Assembly (NCBI GenBank): GCA_037976565.1
Contig: CP137675.1
Location: forward strand, 25,374,831-25,438,830
Direction: 5' to 3'
DNA: 64,000 nt
Source of the DNA: Mesocentrotus franciscanus
Lineage: Eukaryota > Echinodermata > Echinoidea > Camarodonta > Strongylocentrotidae
The notes under the pieces are model-generated. The model was not told the origin of the DNA and ran no database searches. It was given only the letters and a program-made list of their open reading frames with translations. The first letter of the stretch is position 1; each line of letters begins with the position of its first letter. This document shows, piece by piece, positions 1 to 10,830 of the stretch. The position numbers were made by a program, and so were the translations under genes.

Positions 1-430
1 TTTATTATTGATGACACAAAATCTCCTTTGAATCTCTTGATTTTCATCTTAAAGGAAGAGGTGCGCCTTACAAACGACCACTATTATGTGCTCTTTCGTT
101 TTCTGGTCATTTAAGTGTCTTTTTGTGATCTTCGTGATTTTATATTTACACCAGTGGAATAGGTTTATGCCAGGAACCTACTGGAAATTGTCTGCGTTGT
201 TATATGCATCAATTGTGATTTTTTTAATGAAAAAGGGTTTAGAGGCTTCGGTGGAAAGCGCTTTACAAGCACCGTTTTATTATTATTATTATAGAATTAT
301 ATCTTGCTCTGAATATCTGTGATTATCTCGAGATAGCTTTTAGGACCTACTGAAAGTGATTGTCACTTCAAGGTTCAAAGCGTGAGATCAAGTAATTTAC
401 CAACATCTGTGGAGGTGGGGGTCTTGTAGA

Positions 431-446
431 GGGGAGAGAGAGAGAT

Positions 447-499
<53 letters not shown>

Positions 500-530
500 T
501 GAGGGAGAGAGAGGGATAGAAGGGGAGAGG
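431..530. repeat. (GA)n microsatellite, imperfect
   Basis: About 100 bp of almost pure GA dinucleotides with a few T and GGGA interruptions. All purines lie on the plus strand. A mirror-repeat tract of this kind can in principle adopt triplex DNA, but no function is inferred. Confidence 0.95.
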
Positions 531-829
531 GTAGATTCACAGTTGACATCGCGATAATTAGATTTAAAATCAACCTTTTCCCTGCTGATTATTCTCTGCA
601 AGTGCCCTCGTCTTGATGTCTTTCGAATCTAAAGGGCAGTAGCGTGTCATTAATAACCGCAGGTAGGGGTGACAAAAAACATACTCTGAAGGGGTATGAA
701 GGTATCCGGAATGTCGTTTGGTACCCCTACCGCTTGTATCATAATTCCATGGGGGAGTAGTGAAAGTAGGCCGTGTGGATCAATATTAGCTCTAATTCTA
801 CAATAGTGATCAACACATCATTTCATCAG

Positions 830-1180
830 CTATAGTATCAACATCATAAACAGCGTCATCATTATCATCATCACGTCCATCCTCCTCCGCCTCCTCACCC
901 TCTTCATCATCAACATAATTATCATCGCCACCATCATAAACTCCATCGCTATCATTGAATTCATTACGAACATCATCATCATCATTATCATCCGCATCGA
1001 TTTTTCCTCTTCATCATAATTATTATCGCCATTATCTTTGCAATATTCATGACACAATCATCATTATAACCATTATCGCCACCATCTCTATCATCAGCAC
1101 AACCAGTATCAACATTAATACAGTCACCATCACAGGCATTGTCATTGGCATTATCGTCATTATCTTAACCATTAATGTAG
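830..1180. repeat. Degenerate CAT/ATC trinucleotide block
   Basis: About 350 bp dominated by CAT, ATC and ATT triplets with single-base interruptions. Both strands carry open frames (Ser/Ile/Thr-rich on plus, Met-rich on minus) only because the triplet lacks stops. This is an old, mutated trinucleotide repeat, not a gene. Confidence 0.85.
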
Positions 1181-1560
1181 AAGTCTCTTGAATAAAAAAA
1201 CAATTGAAATAGCCGACAGGGCGCTTTTTGCAATAAAAATAGAATACTTAAATTTTTAATCTCACACTTGACAAATTATTTAGATGCTAGTTTACAGGGG
1301 TGCTTCAAATGAGAACCAATAACAACCATGAAAACGAGAAATACGTCAATCGTAGGACGCATATCCACTTTCCAATCCTCCTCACAGTAACTTAATCGAC
1401 CATGAAATATCCTCATCGTTAATTGAAAATCTTGCGTAAATGAATTCATAATTGCTTGTGTAAACACACCCGATGTGTCAGGGCACGGATGATAATCCAA
1501 GAGTGATAATACTTCTTTACTTTTATTATACAATTGTTATCATAGACTAAAAGACAAGAC

Positions 1561-1563
<3 letters not shown>

Positions 1564-1606
<43 letters not shown>

Positions 1607-1619
1607 AGAGGGGGAGGGG
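1564..1619. repeat. (GA)n microsatellite followed by G-rich run
   Basis: Roughly 19 near-perfect GA units pass into a GGGGGAGAGGGGGAGGGG run. The tract is purine-only on the plus strand. Confidence 0.95.
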
Positions 1620-1870
1620 TGATAAATAAATTAGTACGCATGAAAGGCAAACGTGATGGGACTCTGTAGAATATGTTACGATTACGGCTGGATATATTGG
1701 ATTGTACGTTCCGCTGATGGTTTCAGGACCTAGCAGACAAACTATTTATGAAATTTGGTGTGAAGCACACGCTGTCCGAGATCTTTTACTTTTGCTATCA
1801 TTCTGTTTGTACACGGTACCTCAAGTGTAATTACGCAATGCCTTAAAGTCATCTTTCCGATAATGTCCCT

Positions 1871-2218
1871 CAGGGGCGGATCCAGCCGGCGGCTAGGAGG
1901 GGGCCTCAAAGGGCCCACTTCGTGCGTAAATTTGAAAATCGTGCCGGTCGATTTTTCGCTCAGTGGGGGTAGTGAGCAAAAAGAAAATTTTTCCTTCCGG
2001 GAAGGGTCATTTTTTTTCCACCACCACCCCCTTGGGCGCCAGGGTAGTGAGCACAATTTTTTTGGCACCCGAAAATGTTTTCCCTATGGGAAGGGTTATT
2101 TTTTCCATCGCCACCCCTTGGGCGCCAGGAGGCGGCCCATCTTCTTTTTTTTTAAAGGGTGTTTTTACCTGTTTTTTCTAGGGGAGAGGGCCCGAGCCCC
2201 CCGCTGGATCCGCCACTG
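1871..2218. mobile_element. hAT-type MITE, complete, 348 bp, with 8-bp target duplication
   Basis: The element starts CAGGGGCGGATCCAGC and ends GCTGGATCCGCCACTG, so its ends are 16-bp inverted repeats with one mismatch. It is flanked on both sides by the direct repeat ATGTCCCT (1863-1870 and 2219-2226), the 8-bp duplication that hAT transposases make. CAG-type termini with a CGGATCC core are common in invertebrate hAT elements. There is no room for a transposase, so it is non-autonomous. Inside, a GGGAAGGGT ... CCTTGGGCGCCAGG module occurs twice (about 1998-2043 and 2085-2130). The 118-codon plus-strand ORF and the 108-codon minus-strand ORF over it are accidental. The intact target duplication implies a fairly young insertion. 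Confidence 0.9.
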
Positions 2219-2226
2219 ATGTCCCT

Positions 2227-2950
2227 ATTCTTTTCTCTTCTGACAACATTTTTGTTAATTGGGTATTGAAAATGTTAGTCCCTTGTTTTACCTTTGCCAT
2301 TATAACGCCAATGAAGATTTGAACTTTAAAAACTGTGGGTGGTCTTTTCTTATTTCGTTTACATCCTTGTTGTTCATATTCTAATCTTCTGAAGCAGAAT
2401 GCAGATTCCAAGAAATGAAGGAAATAGAAATAGTCCATAGGTCTTAAAAAGAACATAACAGCCGTCACTTGGGAAATTGTTCCATTATTTTAACATGTTT
2501 TGAATATTTCAGCCAAACATACGAACAGACCATTCACAAATTTTGCAATCATACCACGTGCACATGATGTCTACCCCACATCGTTATTTGGTATTCATAT
2601 TTACATCTACTCTAGCATCCTCGTCTCCCGAGTATTTTTTAGTAATGAAGGCGAACCTCTGATTATGAGTATTATTTTCATAATCAACCGTTCGTCAGGA
2701 AGAAGTATATTTGGCAACAAGGAATTCAGGTACTTATTGCAGATATTATCCTTCTCCAGACGATATAGGCTGAACACGAAATGTCTACTTTGCAATACTT
2801 TGAGCATCTCGCATTGTAAGGTACGACCTCAAAGCAATGTAAGTTAAATGTTGTTCTATAATGTAGATTTTTTTTTAATGTTATAAGATTTCGTAGGACT
2901 TCTCCGTAGTGCTTAAATCCGTGTATTCAAAGCACACCAGTATCGTGCAT
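2227..2950. other. Intergenic, nothing recognised
   Basis: AT-rich single-copy-looking sequence with one 115-codon plus-strand ORF (2500-2847) that has no recognisable motif. No splice-site pair or domain supports it as coding. Confidence 0.45.
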
Positions 2951-2951
2951 T

Positions 2952-2953
<2 letters not shown>

Positions 2954-2982
<29 letters not shown>

Positions 2983-3011
2983 CTCTCCTCCTCTTTCCTC
3001 CCCCTCTCTCA

Positions 3012-3046
<35 letters not shown>

Positions 3047-3300
3047 TCCCCCCTCTTTCCACTCTCTCTTCCTTCTCATACTCGTATATACCTCTCTCTG
3101 TATCCTCTCTTCCCCTCTTTCTCCTCTCCTTGTTTCCTGCCTCATCTCTCTCTCTCTCTCCCTCTCTCTCTCTAAATTAAATTTCTCTCTCCATCGTCTC
3201 CTATTCACTCGCTGTTTGTGTCTGCCTCTCTCTTTGTCCCTTCCCCTCTCTCTCTCTCTCTCTCTCTCCCTTTCTCAATCTCTTTTCTTTTTAAATCTCT
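2954..3300. repeat. Long compound (CT)n tract
   Basis: About 350 bp of CT dinucleotides broken by TCC, CCC and short A/T-containing spacers. It gives a long polypyrimidine run on the plus strand that ends close to a CAG (3307-3309). That mimics, or may serve as, a 3' splice-site tract for the sequence downstream. Confidence 0.9.
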
Positions 3301-3309
3301 TTGTCTGCA

Positions 3310-3840
3310 GGTCAACATAAGACAGGTAAGACGGTCTTTTGTCACGCTTCACGGGGCACGTCTTACAAACGTCACTTTCATTCGACGAAAACACATCGCA
3401 ATCAATACTTCCTTGTCAGCCGATTTCTCAGAACACAGCATCTTCGGGAAAGTTCCCCCATCATATCTTTGGAGAAAGACAGCGCAATAAATTACTTGGA
3501 GAAATCAAAACTGGAACAAATTACATTGACACTCTCCGATGGGTGGAATGATTCGCTCCGTTTATTTGTAATTGAGAACCCGGACTGTAAGCATATCATA
3601 TCTTTAAAGATAAAAACATGCTTCTTTGAAAGACCAGTGAGGCGATGCGAAAACCTTTTATTAACAAGAAAGGCGCAGAAGGGGAGAACTCATCAAAAGC
3701 TGAAATTGTGTAAAACACAGAAAATTCAACGACGTGGGACAGGATCAGTTTCTTCTACAAACATTTTGAATGTGCTGTCTAAAATTTGGACATACATTTA
3801 TTTGGAAACAGCGATTAAACAACCGATATCACTACATTAA
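3310..3840 (+). other. Unrecognised open reading frame after an acceptor-like site, low confidence
   Basis: A frame open from 3301 to the TAA ending at 3840 (179 codons from the first ATG) begins right after a pyrimidine-rich run ending TTTGTCTGCAG at 3309. That is a good 3' splice-acceptor shape. The predicted protein is basic, rich in Lys, Arg, Thr and Ser, with no signal peptide, membrane segment or family motif that I recognise. It lies 780 bp upstream of the GPCR start on the same strand. It could be chance, a piece of 5' untranslated exon for the receptor, or an exon of an unknown gene. The acceptor call is weakened because the pyrimidine tract is a microsatellite. Confidence 0.15.
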
Positions 3841-4618
3841 TGTTTCAAGCTTTCGGACTAAGATGTGAAACTACTGGAACAGCAATTACTAAGAAGGTTT
3901 ATTAGGAGGGCCTCATGAACTTGTAGCTGACCTCGTCTGTATTTTCCTTGCATCAACATCCTTTCAATGCAAGAAAAATTAGTGCCAAAATCAAACTTCT
4001 TTTTGAAATGCATAAGCTCTTTGATATCTCTCTGCTCTTGATGGAGAGTGCGATAGAAGCTTAATTAAGTGACTCACACTTCTCTACATTCAACTCATAC
4101 AGTGAAATATGAGAAGTGGTGAAATTATCATTTGATTATTACCCCTCCAACACACACACACAAAACATCAGCACCCACTTAATACATTTGAAGACGCTTA
4201 TATTGAATAGGGAAGCCAACTATGACGTAGCTGGAGAAAGCATTAATGTTATTCTCTTCTTGGAGCCAGTTTGGTGAATAATTAGCGTCTAAGCATAATT
4301 GTATGACCGCAAGCCAGACGTATTATTCGACGGAGAGGGAAAGCTTTGGTAACGAACACCCCTCGTACTTATTCCCACTTCAGTACCCTTCTCGAGGCGG
4401 ATTAGTGCTCTTAAGAAGCAAGACGCAAACATTGCCTTCACCAATAGGAGACGTCGAAAGAACTGCGCAACACTCTTGACTTTCGAGGCATTTGATAGGC
4501 GGAACTTGATTGGTTGGCCGTGCCGTGTGGTGAACCTGACGCGCGAGCCGTAACTGAGTTTGACTCAGTTTGATCACAACTTTTTTTTGCGGGAGCGTTT
4601 AAGAAGAGCGAGTTCACA
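3841..4618. promoter_or_regulatory. Upstream region of the GPCR gene, promoter not resolved
   Basis: The 780 bp before the receptor hold no protein motif. From about 4430 the sequence becomes richer in G+C and CpG than its surroundings, as is usual near a start region. A TGACTCA heptamer, the AP-1/bZIP consensus, lies at 4561-4567 inside a small palindrome (ACTGAGTTTGACTCAGT). No clear TATA box at a sensible distance is visible. Promoter function is inferred from position only. Confidence 0.3.
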
Positions 4619-5761
4619 ATGTGTCGCAACATTCTACCGCCCGCCATGGCTCAGTTCGGGGAGCCCGGTGCTGAAGCAGATGTTTCATATTCCAGTTACT
4701 CTTACGATATGAACGGAAATTACACACTTGATGGAGGTCTACCGCCTTCCCTGGCGGCTCCGATTTTCATGATTTGCACCGTCATTGTGGGGACTCTAGG
4801 AAATGGAGGATTAATTTACATACTCTTACGGAACCGCGACATGAGAAACATACCCAACCTCTTGATTTTGAACCTGTCACTTGGAGATTTTCTCTATCTA
4901 TCTTTGAATGTGCCGTTTTACATCGCCACTTATCTGTCTGGTTCGCTCAGTATGAACCTTGATTTATGTCGCTTTATGAATGCTGTGCAATTCATCTCAC
5001 AGGGTGTTTCCGTCCTGACTCTGACTGCCTTGAGCACGGACCGATATTACGCAATCGCCCGACCTCTAAAGCAACGGCAGAGCGACTCGACGCGGCGGAC
5101 TCTCGGGCTGGCTGCGGGGATCTGGCTGCTATCCATTGTATTCGCCATACCATCCATGGCGCTGGCTACAACGGAAACAGGTGGTTGCACGCTATCCTAT
5201 CAATCCCCTCAGACTAAGGGCTACTACGCTTCACTTTTCCTTTTCTTATACGTCATACCCCTGATCATCATATCTGTGTTTTATTCGCTCACAGCACTAG
5301 CACTTCTGAAAGGAACCTTTAAGCTGGAGTCACGGGTTCGACAGGGCGGTAACGAGAAGCGCATTCGATCACGGACTCGTCTGGCCATCATCATCCTCAT
5401 CGCCGCCGTCTGCTTTGCCATCTGTTGGTTTCCATTTTACCTGTTCGCGCTCTGGTTCGAGTTTGGGTTTAACCCCAAGCTCTTCAGCAAGCCCGCCATG
5501 TTCTGTCTCTTTGATATGCACTATCTTCTACCTATGTTGGGATCTTGCCTCAATCCCATCATCCTCTTTGTAATGAGCTCCAACTACCGGCGCCACTTTC
5601 GGGATATCTTCAGCTGTTTTCGGTGTAACTCGAAAGCGGCCAAACGCCACTTCTCTTCTGCGAAGTCATGGACGATGATGTCCCTTCGCACCAACTCCTA
5701 CTCGCTCTCTCCCAGCAGTGTGACGGAAATGCCAACTAGGTGCTCAACTCACCTATCATAG
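4619..5761 (+). CDS. Class A GPCR, bombesin/CCHamide/endothelin receptor-like neuropeptide receptor, single exon
   Basis: A complete 380-residue seven-transmembrane receptor with no intron in the coding region. Visible marks: N-glycosylation site NYT at 34-36; TM1 with GN (N62); TM2 SLGD with D90; C117 and C190 for the extracellular disulphide; DRY at 141-143 preceded by GVSVLTLTALST; W169 in TM4; P214 in TM5; CWFP at 269-272; NPIIL at 312-316; and Cys 333 and 336 after TM7 as likely palmitoylation sites. The TM3 stretch and the PN ... SLGD ... P pattern in TM2 are typical of the bombesin/GRP, CCHamide and endothelin receptor group, which bind peptides and mostly couple to Gq. The NPxxY tyrosine is replaced by Leu, as the final L of NPIIL. 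Two starts are possible. The second ATG (4646, codon 10) sits in a near-ideal CCCGCCATGG context and would give a 371-residue protein; the first (4619) is weaker. The ligand cannot be told from sequence, and a galanin- or NPY-group relative is less likely. It stands alone, with no neighbouring gene in view. Confidence 0.88.
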   Translation: MCRNILPPAMAQFGEPGAEADVSYSSYSYDMNGNYTLDGGLPPSLAAPIFMICTVIVGTLGNGGLIYILLRNRDMRNIPNLLILNLSLGDFLYLSLNVPFYIATYLSGSLSMNLDLCRFMNAVQFISQGVSVLTLTALSTDRYYAIARPLKQRQSDSTRRTLGLAAGIWLLSIVFAIPSMALATTETGGCTLSYQSPQTKGYYASLFLFLYVIPLIIISVFYSLTALALLKGTFKLESRVRQGGNEKRIRSRTRLAIIILIAAVCFAICWFPFYLFALWFEFGFNPKLFSKPAMFCLFDMHYLLPMLGSCLNPIILFVMSSNYRRHFRDIFSCFRCNSKAAKRHFSSAKSWTMMSLRTNSYSLSPSSVTEMPTRCSTHLS

Positions 5762-8700
5762 CCACGTCTCCTGACAGTTCACGAACTCACCAACTGCGAA
5801 GCGAACGCCTAAGATCACGAACAAGGGAGAGATAAAAAGGTATACCCTTGATGAAAGATTATACTGACATGTTTATACATTTGTCCATTTACAGCACTAT
5901 AAACACGGAATCTACGAAACTTCCTCGTAGAAACGACTGGTATACCAGGGCATGGTTTACTTATAACAGCCTGTCGGGAAAATGAGTAACTGGTATAAGA
6001 AAAGATGTAACTAAAATGAATGAACAAAGAAGAAACCACTGGATGGTCATCTATTTTTTTTCTATTTCATTTAATCAGAAAGAGACATGTTTGTTATGTC
6101 CCTGTGTATTTTCAAACCGTGTGCTTGTATATTTATTGCATTCCTGACGAAATCTAAAGTAGGAAACGATATGAGAGTGTTTCTACACCCAGCGAAGCCT
6201 TGCAACAAAACAAAATTAACTGTCATAATTTTCTCATTAGTAAAGGACTCCCGACATATTTATACGATAATTAACTAGGTTTGTCAAACAAAAAATATAA
6301 TGTTGATATTTGAATACCATTATTGTAACAGTTGAATACCAGTACTATTTGACAAGTTATTATTATTAGTATTATTATTATTTTTGATTCATGCAATACG
6401 TCTATAAAATGAATCTAATACGAAAAATATACATTTATTTCACTTATTCAACTTAAAAAAAAAAGAGTGTAGTAAATCGCAGGATCTATATTGATAAAGA
6501 AGAGGAATAATATCATAATGCAAGGTGTAGTTGACAGAAAGTTGACAGAAAGCGTTAGGGCTTCAACGGCTCATAATACGTTAAAACAAACCTTGTTTAC
6601 CCTCATATGGGACAAGGTAAGTAGTAATAGGATAGACATTATGTTCATACTTGGCTTTAGCTTGGAAAAATGCGGGCATAATTGAGCTTGGAGCAATATA
6701 TCAAACGACCATGACATGTAAACCATTCTGACCCACATGATGAGTCTGGTTGTTTAGCCTACATTCAGATGTAAGTATATATATATATATATATATATAC
6801 CGTTTATGCGGAAGAATCAGTTCAACTTCAATAACACCGTGTACATGGTTTTTATCCCCTTTATATTACATGATACGAGTTCATATTTTGCTTTTTGTTA
6901 ATGTCATCAAATTTATCTATTAAACAGTACTTTTTATAGAGAATATTATGGTTGGATAAAATGCATACTTTCATCTAAGCTTGTGTGGATTCATCTACTT
7001 TTTTAAAAGTAAATACTCATGTTTCAAACAGTATTGCTGTTTTTATCCCCTTCCTAAATAACATATTAGAACTGCCATCATGCTGTTTGTGGACTCTAAT
7101 TTACCTCCAACATTTTCAGTTACAATGCCATAACATTATAAGTATATGTAGATTCCGTTCCCCCATACAGCCTCTGAAAATACTGTATCCTTTAAAATGT
7201 TAGAAGATTCTTATATGTGTTTTCATCACCATCGCACCGGCTTTAGCAAGAAGGCTAATCCAGCGAGTTAGCGTTAAATGGAAATTCAACCTTAATAGCA
7301 ATCTACTTTAAAAGAAAGTACAACAATCAGAACAGTTGTCTGATAAAAATTTGAACGAAATCAGACACCAGCATTGTTTTGTTGATGTAAGAAAATAAGA
7401 TGTTATGAATATTATTTCAAAAGTTGTTATCACTATACGTAGGCTATGGGAATGCCAAGCTAAATCGGTAATGTCACTGTGATGTATCAAATGCCGGACA
7501 ACTTTCCTATTCATTCCACTATACAAAATGACTAATATGTCAAATTTTCAAAATTAAAGAATAAGGACTCTCTTTTCTTTCTATAGGACGTACGATAATA
7601 TGCTATCCACCATGCATTCTAAAGTTGTGAATTCAAAAGTGTCCCAAATGGAGAAGGCGCTTATATGATATTTTGTACTCGGCAAACGGAAGAGTTGGCA
7701 GTGATTAAATCGCAGTTCACCGAATTGCCAATTTGACAGTCGCATAGATTTAGTGATCTTATATTTCAAACGTTCAAGGCTCTATTATTATTGGACCATT
7801 TTTTTCAACGTTTCGTCATTCTCTTTTTCTTATTTTGCTGCTCTCATAGTAATGAAGTTAGAAAGGTCGAATTCCTTCGTGATGGGATTAACTCCGAGCT
7901 GGTCGAGATCGACTAAATTCCATTATTGACTTGATAAATTCATGAAATTTTTAGATTAAATATTTTATATGGAAACTGCATTTTATGTAAAACCACTATT
8001 TATCAAATCAGCCCGATATACATTAACATGTCAAATCTAATACATTAAAAGTTATGTAATTTTTCAAACCAATAGAGATATGGGCAAATCTCGTTGATTT
8101 CCAGTGCAGCCTTTTCGCTTTGGTCATAAATATTTCATAAGTATTATATCGAGGCTCAAGCTCTCTGCATTCTATTTTCTTGTTCATCCCTCCCTATACA
8201 TTTACTTCTCGCAAGTTTCGAATTTATGTCTTTTTACATCACCTTCCTTCTTCGATTCCGCACATTAAGTATTAGAAATTAATGTTTTATTTAGTTATCT
8301 ACTATAATTCATCATTTATCTTCTATTCAAAAGTCAAACTACTATATTATATATATTCTGCAAACTTTAAATCTTGTACTTAACTTTGAAAAATTGGAAA
8401 TGTTGAATTTAACACAGCTTACCTTCATTATGTTCCTCTTTGTTAACAAATTACCTTTAATATATATATTATGTTTCAATGTAAAGCAATATGTACATAG
8501 TATGGCTTTTATTATATAGTCTATTCTTTAAAACAAGCAACCTTGACTAGTTGTTCCCTTTTTTCGCACTTGAAAGGTGACTATGACAAAAAAAGTTTCA
8601 ACAGCGACAATCATTAGTTTTGGGTCTCAATAAATGCATTCTAATTACCATAATCATTCAAGTTCTTGCTCCATTTGCCCTCTTGGTAAAACAAAAAAAT

Positions 8701-9956
8701 TCTTACAGGAGTCTGGCGTATGCAGAACGTGGTTGGAACATAAATTCCGGTACATGGCTAAAAAAAGAAAATCTTGACGAAAGAACATTGTACATAGTCG
8801 TTGGTATGTTAGATTTGAAAACCATTAGTACCTCCTCAGATATGTGAGGAAATCTGCCAATCGAAAAGGTGTTTTACCATGATCTTAGTCTGTCAACATG
8901 CCGGATGACCATTTCTTTCATATATTGTTTTGGTTATTGTAAGGACTTGTTTAAAGGGTTAATGTAACGTATAATATTCCTTTATATGTATCGCAACCTT
9001 TCCTTCTTTTTTCCCTTTCATTGATTCGCAGTAAACATGCAGACAAACTGTTAAAAAAGAAGATCTTTAGGATTATTTTCTGATTGAAAATATTGTGCAG
9101 ATAGTACGAGGGAATTATGCTTGTAAGGATTAGATTGTTCGGAAACCTGAAAGCAATTTAAAGATGACAGAATATTGCACAATTAGATAATTACTCTGAC
9201 CTCAGGAGTTGAAGATTAATTTCCAGAGTGGTCCATGTGTCCATAAATAAATTTATCCAATACTCATTTCTGTATCTCAAAACCTTCTGGCACAAGCAAT
9301 CATCACCGCTATAATTACAGTAACACCGCTAAACACGCAAGGCGAACGAATTGCTGGAGGTATAGCAGTTTTAAGATAACTACATGCATATTGATCTTAT
9401 GATTCCCTCAGGATATCTGCATCATAGTTTCATAAGTTAATCCAATACATTCTTGTTTTAAATTATCGGGTTGTCTCCATCTTTTTCAAAAGTAATGTTA
9501 TTGCACCTCACTATTCCTCTCGGAATATTTCATATTGCCCCCTAATGAGTTTCCATACACACTGGATGAATTTTTTATGTGAAAGAAGAGGGCATATGAT
9601 ATTTTTCACAGATTATTGTCCTCATCCTTCTTTTTATATAAACTGCATATTAATGCTTTGTATATGAAACAACAATGATTTAAATAACCGTTTTAGTTTG
9701 TGTAAATGTTTGTCTGAAGCAAGTTATTTTCACCTCACAAACTAGGATGCAAATGGGGAAGACCATTTCGTTTATATATTTTTTTATTCTACGATTGCAA
9801 AAAAAAAAATCGTTATCAATCGAAAGACTTATAAGTGTTTTACGTATAATCTATGCTTATTCATCCATCAGAAATTGCTATAAATGTTATTTGATAATGC
9901 AAATATCTTAGCTTGTTCGATCTTGGTAACAACTACTGCCTGCAATATATTTTTAT
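5762..9956. other. 3' flank of the GPCR and long gene-free stretch
   Basis: About 4.2 kb of AT-rich DNA without a recognisable exon. The receptor's 3' UTR must start here, but I see no canonical AATAAA within the first kilobase after the stop, so the transcript end is not placed. An (AT)n run of about 22 bp lies at 6777-6800 and an ATT-rich patch at 6358-6382. ORFs here are under 80 codons and featureless. Confidence 0.5.
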
Positions 9957-10033
9957 TTTGTGCCCGTTCTAAACATTTATACAGTTTTTAGTTTAAAACT
10001 AACAACTGGATAAATGTTTAGAACGGGCACAAA
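9957..10033. repeat. Perfect 24-bp inverted repeat with 29-nt spacer (hairpin)
   Basis: The arms at 9957-9980 and 10010-10033 are exact reverse complements over 24 bp (TTTGTGCCCGTTCTAAACAT and on). The 29-nt spacer is itself partly self-complementary (TTAGTTT ... AAACTAA). The whole unit is 77 bp, so as RNA it would be a long, mismatch-free hairpin. It could be a tiny foldback element, a recent inverted duplication or an RNA hairpin. Perfect pairing over 24 bp favours recent origin over a conserved microRNA precursor, which usually has bulges. Confidence 0.85.
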
Positions 10034-10621
10034 CAAATATTTTGGTAGCAAATAATAACATGAGATTAGTAACATCTTGATTCGGAGACAGATTGGTGTT
10101 AACGGGCAGTATATCCATGAATAAAATGATAAAAGGAATAGTATTCTTGTACAATCATCTATCGGACTTTATGCCAAATGCTTACGATGAGTTATTTTGA
10201 TTGCCTTTACTATGCTATATAGTTAAGCCTATATGAATTAAACATATATTCAACAGTAATTAAACTCATTTGTGGCACTTCTCATGGTGCTAAGATAAAG
10301 GTCAATCCCTTGTAATGCTTTGTAACTTTAACAATTATTATTTGAACCATTGATTGAGTTATAATAGCGATATAGCACTCAAACAAAATGGTAAAAAGAG
10401 TAAAGAAAAGTGAGTTATTATTTACTTTTCTTACAATGATTTTCATACATATCTTTAAAGTATGGTGTTGATTGTATGATTTCATATTTTTATTTTATAC
10501 CTTTAGACGAAATGACATTGTCACGACTGTTAAGTTTACTTTCAGAATGTCGAGAAAGAGGTAGGATTATAATGTTTCCAAGGAATGTTAAGGAAATGTG
10601 AAACATAACTTTTAAAGCATG
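10034..10621. other. Intergenic, nothing recognised
   Basis: AT-rich sequence with no repeat ends or coding motifs that I can support. Confidence 0.45.
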
Positions 10622-10830
10622 TCGCATATGAGGGGCGTCATTTCGATTGCGCATTTACCTGCGCTAATCAAGCCAATAAAGGCAAATAGCGCATTACAAG
10701 ATTAAGTCAACTCTGTGTTTGCGCTGTTAATTTTTTTTACGGTGTCTTTCTTCAAGTGAGTGCGTCGATTCGGAAGACCATGGATGTGCTGAAGCAATTT
10801 AACGTCAGCGAAATGACGCCATGTGTGCAT
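10622..10830. mobile_element. Short TIR element, family A, copy 1
   Basis: The ends carry GGCGTCATTTCG (from about 10634) and its inverse CGAAATGACGCC (to about 10821), with further imperfect pairing outward (ATGAGG / CATGTG). The first half contains the segment GCGCATTTACCTGCGCTAAT. The same segment and the same ends recur in opposite orientation at 26771-26974, which shows that this is a dispersed family. It is about 205 bp with no coding capacity, so non-autonomous. A target duplication could not be assigned. Confidence 0.65.

Larger units (their letters stand above)
1..1870. other. Gene-free flank rich in simple repeats
   Basis: No exon or protein family is recognisable here. The stretch holds two (GA)n tracts and an ATC/CAT-rich block, listed separately. 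The short ORFs that cross it are compositional: they read as Ser/Leu or Met/Ile runs. Single exons of a larger gene cannot be ruled out without transcript data. Confidence 0.6.

Noticed and set aside
1742..2219. ORFs of 108 and 118 codons on opposite strands
   Set aside because: They lie over a complete hAT MITE and its flank. The boundaries coincide with the element and the peptides show no domain.
4774..5217. Plus-strand ORFs of 62 and 83 codons inside the receptor
   Set aside because: They are out-of-frame shadows of the GPCR coding region.
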